Positions 58,001 through 64,000 of a stretch of 64,000 nucleotides of DNA are shown one piece after another; position 1 is the stretch's first letter; each line of letters starts with the position of its first letter. Source of the DNA: Vesta saturnalis (lineage: Eukaryota; Arthropoda; Insecta; Coleoptera; Lampyridae); NCBI GenBank assembly GCA_036346205.1, contig JARFJB010001662.1:1456001-1520000 (forward strand), in the 5' to 3' direction. Below the pieces are notes generated by a model that was given only the letters and a program-made list of their open reading frames with translations, was not told the origin of the DNA and made no database searches. Made by a program: the position numbers and the translations under genes.

Positions 58001-58958
58001 CACCCACACACCTACACACCCACACACCAACACCCACACACATCTACAAACCGACACACACACACACACATCCACAAACACGCACACACGCACATACGTA
58101 CACACAAACACACACACACACACACTCACAAACAGACACACTCACACTAGCACTCGCGATCCCTCTTGCGCACACATATGTACACGCAAACGCACACACA
58201 CTCGCATACGGACACGTACACGCACACGCACATGCACATGCACGCGCACTCACGCACACGTACACGCATCCGCACCCGCACGAACGCACACCCACAAACC
58301 CTCACTCCTACACACTCACACACCCACACACTCACCCACACACACACCCACGCACCCACACAGCTACACACCCAGACACCCACACACCGACACCCACACA
58401 CATCCACAAACCGACACACACATACACACATTCACATACACGCACACACGCACACACACTAGCACTGCCCTCGAGCACGCACACGGACACGCCCATGCAC
58501 ACGCTCACACACACACACAACCAAACAGACAGACACGCACACACTTTCACACGCGATGGCGCTCACGCACGCATATGCACACGCATACGCACACGTACAC
58601 GCACACGCAAATGCACGCGAACGCACTCACACGTACACGCATCCGCACCCGCACGATCATACACCCTCAAACCCATACACCCACACACCCACACCCTCAC
58701 ACGCCCATACACACCCACACATCCTCACACCAACACAAGCACACACCCGCACACGTACACACCCGCACACCCACACACCCCACAGACCCATACACCACAC
58801 CGTCACACACTCACACACACCACATCCCAGACACGTACACACGCACACACACACACAAGCGGTCGAGCACGCACCCGTACACGCACACGCAGCGCACCCA
58901 CACACCCACACACACCCACACACCACACACCCATACACCCACACCCACCCAACACCTG

Positions 58959-58994
<36 letters not shown>

Positions 58995-61900
58995 ACACAC
59001 AACCACACACACACCACACACACACACCCACACACAAACCATAACACACACCCGCACACCACTGCACCCCACAGTACGCACATACAACGCACACGGACAC
59101 CACTGCAACACACACACCCGCGCGCACACAGAAACCATTACACCACCTCCATCCACAATCCGTACACTCACACGAACACACGTGCACACGCATACACACA
59201 CGGATACGCACTCGACACGCACGCACACGCATGCCCACGCACCGCACACGCCACGGACCCACACGCCCACGCTCACGCACACGTACGCAAATGCACACGC
59301 CATCCACGCGCACGCTCACGCACGCTCGCGCACTCTCACAAACAAACCACACCACACCCACCACACCCCACACTACACCCACCACACACCCACACACCAC
59401 ACACCCACTCACCCACACACCCACACCCACACCCAACACGACACACCACACACACACCAACGTCAGCACCACACACGCAACCTACGCACCCACACACCCA
59501 CACACCAACCCACCCACACCCACACACCCATACACCCACTCCCACACTACACCCCCACCCACACCCAACCACACCCACAACCCACGACCTACACCCACAC
59601 ACCTACACACACCCACACCCACACCACCCCACCACACTCACACAACCACACACACTCACCACCCACACCACCCACACACACACGACACACACACATCACA
59701 AACCGACACACCCACACATCCACATACACGCACACACACACACCTAGCACGACCCTACGAGCTCCGCACACGGCCGCCCAATCACACGCTTACCACACAC
59801 ACAAACGACAGGACACCATCACACCACACGCAATCGGCGCCCGTTCACCCAAAACCACACCCACCACCCTACACCACAACCGAAACTCACCACGACACCA
59901 CACGTACACGCATCGCACCGCACGGATCATACACCCCAACCCATCCCACCACCCACACCCCGCTCACACGCCCATCACCCACACATCAATCACACCAACC
60001 ACAAGCACACCCGCCACGTCACAACAAACCCGCACACCCACACAGACCCATCAACCCAACACCCCCACACACCCCACCTCACTCACACACCCACCACCCA
60101 CACACCCTCACATCCCAGACACGTACACACGCACACACACACCACAAGCGGTCGAGCACCACCCACACGCCACACCTAGCGCACCCACACACCCACACAC
60201 CAACCCACCCACACACTCACACACCGCATACACCCACACTCCCTGCATACACACATACACTCACACGCACATGCCCATCACGCAGCACCACGCACACACA
60301 CGCATCACCACCCGCACACACGCACACCCACAACCCCACCCACACACTCACACACCCACACTCACACCACACACCCACCACCCACACACTCACACCCAGA
60401 CACACACACACGACACACACATCCACAAACCGACACACCACACATCACATACACGCACACACGCACACTAGCGCTCGAGCACGCTACACACCCATAAACA
60501 ACAGACTTCCGCACACGCCTGGCACACCGCAAGTACACGCTACGCACATGCACACAACGCACACGACACTCACTCACACACACACGACGAATCCGCACAC
60601 TCGTTTGCACACGCAGAACGCATACACCACGCACCTACATCACACGACACTACTCCACGAACACGCAAATGCACCGCAACGCACTCTACACGGATACGCA
60701 CTCTACCGCACCGCACACGCGCATGCCCACGCACTCGCACACGGCCGACTCCACACGCCCACGCTCACGCACACGTACAAATGCACACGCACATCCACGC
60801 GCACGCTCACGCACACGCTCGCACCTCACACAAACAAACCCACACACACACCCAGACACCATCACACCCACACACCCATACACCCCACAACCCACACACC
60901 CACTCACCCACACCACTCACCACACCCCACACCCTCACATCCGCAGACACGTACACACGCACACACACACTATCACAAGCGGTCGAGCACGCACCCGTAC
61001 ACGCACACGCTAGCGCACCCACACACCCACACACCAACCCACCCACACACTCACACACCCATACACCCACACTCCCTCATACACATACATACCCTCACAC
61101 CCACACCCATACACCCACACACCCACACACCCACTGACCTACACACCCACACACCTACACACCCACACATCCCCACACCCACACACCCTCACACCCACAC
61201 ACTCACACAACCACACACCCACACACTCACCACCATCACACCTACCCACACACACACACACAGACACATACACACATGCACAAACCGACACACCCACACA
61301 TCCACATACACGCACACACTATCACTAGCGCTCGAGCACGCATACACACCCATATAAACAGACAGACTTCCGCACACGCGCTGGCGCTACCGCAAGATTA
61401 AGCACACGCTTACGCACATGCACACAAACGCACACGGACACTCACTTGCAAGCATACACACGCGAATCCGCGCGCGCTCGTTTGCACACCCAGAAACCAT
61501 TACACCCACACACCCTCACATCCACAATCCGTAACACCCTCACTTCCACGAACACGCACACACGTGCACACGCATACGCACTCGTACACGGATACGCACT
61601 CGTACACGCACACGCACACGCGCATGCCCACGCACTCGCACACGGCCACGGACTCCTACACGCCCACGCTCACGCACACGTACATGCAAATGCACACGCA
61701 CATCCACGCGCACGCTCACGCACACGCTCGCGCACGCTCTCACACAAACAAACCCGCACATCCACACACCCAGACACCATCACACCCACACACCCATACA
61801 CCCACACACCCACACACCCACTCACTCACACACCCACTCACCCACACACCCACACATCCTCACACCCACACACAGCCACACCCACACACCCACACACCCA

Positions 61901-64000
61901 CACCCCCACACACCTACACACTCACAGATCCACTCATCCTCACACCCACACACCCACACACTAATACGCCCACACACTCACCCACCCGCACACCTACTCA
62001 TCCACAAACCGCACACCCACACATCCGAAAACCTGCACACACACACATACACTAACAGACAGATTCACATGCGCTCGCGCTCGCTCACGCTTATGCACAC
62101 GCATACGCACATGCACACGCATACAAATTCGCCCTTGCACTCACACGCGCACTCACACGATCACGCACAAGCACATGCGCGCACACGTGCACATGTACAG
62201 GCACCCACACACGCACACGCACACGCACACGCGCACGTACACGGGCACACGCACACTCACACATCCACGTACAAGCCAATGCACACGCACACGCACATGC
62301 ACATGCACGCGCACGCACACGAACACGCCCGCGCACTCCCGCACACCCACTAACCCACACAAACGCACACCCACACACCCCCACACTTACACACCCACAC
62401 ACCCTCACACCCACACACATAGACAGGCTCCTGCACACTCGCACACGTGCTCGCGCTCCCGCACGCAAATTCACACGCATACGCACACGCACAGACACAC
62501 GCAAACGCACACACACACACTCACCTGCTCGCATCCGCACCCGCAAACCCATATACCCACGCATATATACACTCACAGTCCCACAATCCCACACACTGAC
62601 ACGCTCATACACCGACACACCCATGAACATCCCCACACCCACACACATCCTACACCCCTCCACAACCCCCACCCACACACCCTCACATCCTCTCACCCAC
62701 ATACCCACACACCCACACACTCACAAACTCAATCACCCACCCACACACTTATAAACCCACACACCCACACATCCACTCACTTATACACCCACACACCCAC
62801 ATACCATCACACCCACATACCATCACACCCACACACCCACACACTCACCTACCCACACACCTACACACCCACACACCCACACACATACACACCTTCACAC
62901 TCACACAACCACACATCCTCACATCCACACACCTACAAACCCACCTCACACGCACATACCCTCACTCCCACACACCTACACACCCACACACCCACTCACA
63001 CACTTACTCATCCTCACACCCACACACCCACACACCCACCCACGCACACACCAACCCACCCACACACCCACACACCCATACACGCACACACCCACACACA
63101 CATTCACCCACCCACACGACTACACACCCACACATCCACACACCGACACCCACACACATCCCGTGTACACGCTCACGCACACACACACACACACACCACA
63201 CACACACACACACACAAACAGACAGACACGCATAAACTCGCACTCGAGATCGCACTCGCGCACGCATATACACACGCATACGCACACGCACATGCACGCG
63301 CTTTCCCACGCACTTGCACACGCCCACGCACTGGCACACGCCCACGCACATTCACACACGCAAGCACACGCACACGCACAAGCAAACGCACATGCACATG
63401 CACGCACACGCACCCGCTGTCGCACGGTCGCACATAAACAAGCTCACACTTCCACACACCCACACACCATCACACCCACACTCCCACTTACCCACACACC
63501 CACACATCCTCACACCCACACACCCACACACCCACACACCCACACACTCACACGCCCACACACTCATCCACCCACGCACGTACACATCCACAAACCGACA
63601 CACCCACACATCCACAATCCCGCATACACGCACACGCACACACACACACACACACAATCAGACAAACTTGCACACGCGCTCACGCACGCTTATGCACACG
63701 CGTACGTACACGCACACGTACATGCACACGCATACGCACTAGCACACGCACACGCTCACGCTCACGTACACGCACACGCACGCTCATACGAGAGTGCACG
63801 CTCTCACACCCGCACACCCGCACATCCTCACCCACACACCCACACTCTCACACATACACACACCTATACACTCACCCACACACTCAACCACTCACACCTT
63901 ACACACCCACACACCGACGCACCCACACATCCACAAACATGCACACACACACACACACACACACTAGCACTAGCACTCGAGCAGGCACACGCCCACGCGC
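52957..64000 (+). repeat. 11-kb CA-rich satellite with higher-order repeats
   Basis: Dominated by ACCCACAC, CACGCACA and (CA)n words; extends past the window end. Distinct marker blocks recur in a fixed order: D (CACTCGCGATCCCTCT at 53693, 55121, 58157, variant at 56884), A (CTAGCCCTCGAGCGCGCACA at about 54170, 55425, 57240, variant at 58463), B (CTAGCGCTCGAGCACGCACC-like at about 53300, 54710, 55785, 57775, 58858, 60145, 60975). C (CATATAAACAGACAGAC) occurs at about 56170 and 61350. The lack of TA-rich words leaves long open frames on both strands, which I do not regard as genes. Confidence 0.93.

Noticed and set aside
53092..63742. Many long open frames of Thr/His/Pro or Cys/Val/Arg on both strands (up to about 700 codons)
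   Set aside because: They follow from CA-rich repeats that lack stop codons in several frames; no domain, no codon bias, and all six frames are equally open.
52957..64000. Telomeric or CRISPR array
   Set aside because: No TTAGG or TCAGG units and no regular spacer structure; the array is a CA satellite.

Overview
This window looks like insect nuclear DNA. It is AT-rich, its introns are about 48-95 nt, it carries one host gene of the insect (venom-type) acid phosphatase family, and it holds transposon families common in insects. A beetle-like genome is my guess from the repeat mix; the order is not proven by anything here. No bacterial features (operons, Shine-Dalgarno sites, CRISPR arrays) are present.

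Layout. 1-5.5 kb: two Penelope-like elements (PLEs) in inverted orientation, the second split by a 3.2-kb APE-type LINE. 7.6-9.9 kb: a hAT relic followed by a third PLE relic. 11.2-13.8 kb: a decayed Myb/SANT-like DNA-binding gene with a 49-nt intron, then a nearly intact Tc1/IS630-type transposase. 14.7-16.8 kb: nested miniature elements, one interrupting a tyrosine-recombinase-like gene. 16.9-17.4 kb: a (CA)n and hexamer array. 20.1-22.9 kb: a mariner-type MITE and a near-complete piggyBac with TTAA duplications. 23.1-25.2 kb: a GC-rich promoter-like block, an array of small hairpins and a tRNA-Lys-type primer-binding-site palindrome, possibly the leader of an LTR element. 25.9-31 kb: a hAT-type MITE, a mariner-like relic, a virus-like packaging-ATPase relic split by a fourth PLE, and a minisatellite. 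33.9-35 kb: a long (GT)n array and a GC-rich hexamer array. 35.5-37.3 kb: a second, deleted piggyBac. 37.6-45.3 kb: two LINE copies of one RNase H-bearing (I-group-like) family in tandem, with (TAA)n tracts. 45.5-46.5 kb: a ZBED-type hAT relic. 46.75-48.2 kb: the acid phosphatase gene (minus strand, seven exons). 48.5-51.6 kb: a second mariner relic, a second packaging-ATPase relic and a proline/lysine-rich segment, repeating the order seen at 27-31 kb. 52.95-64 kb: an 11-kb CA-rich satellite with higher-order repeats.

How it fits together. Almost everything is mobile DNA in various stages of decay, with clear nesting (LINE in PLE, PLE in ATPase relic, MITE in recombinase gene). The one convincing host gene is the acid phosphatase: signal peptide, RHGDRT motif, conserved C-terminal cysteines, and a TATA box. 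One internal segment of it appears decayed or skipped. The most interesting signals are hammerhead-ribozyme-like motifs at PLE ends, the two similar virus-like ATPase loci, the hairpin array with compensatory changes, and the organised CA satellite.
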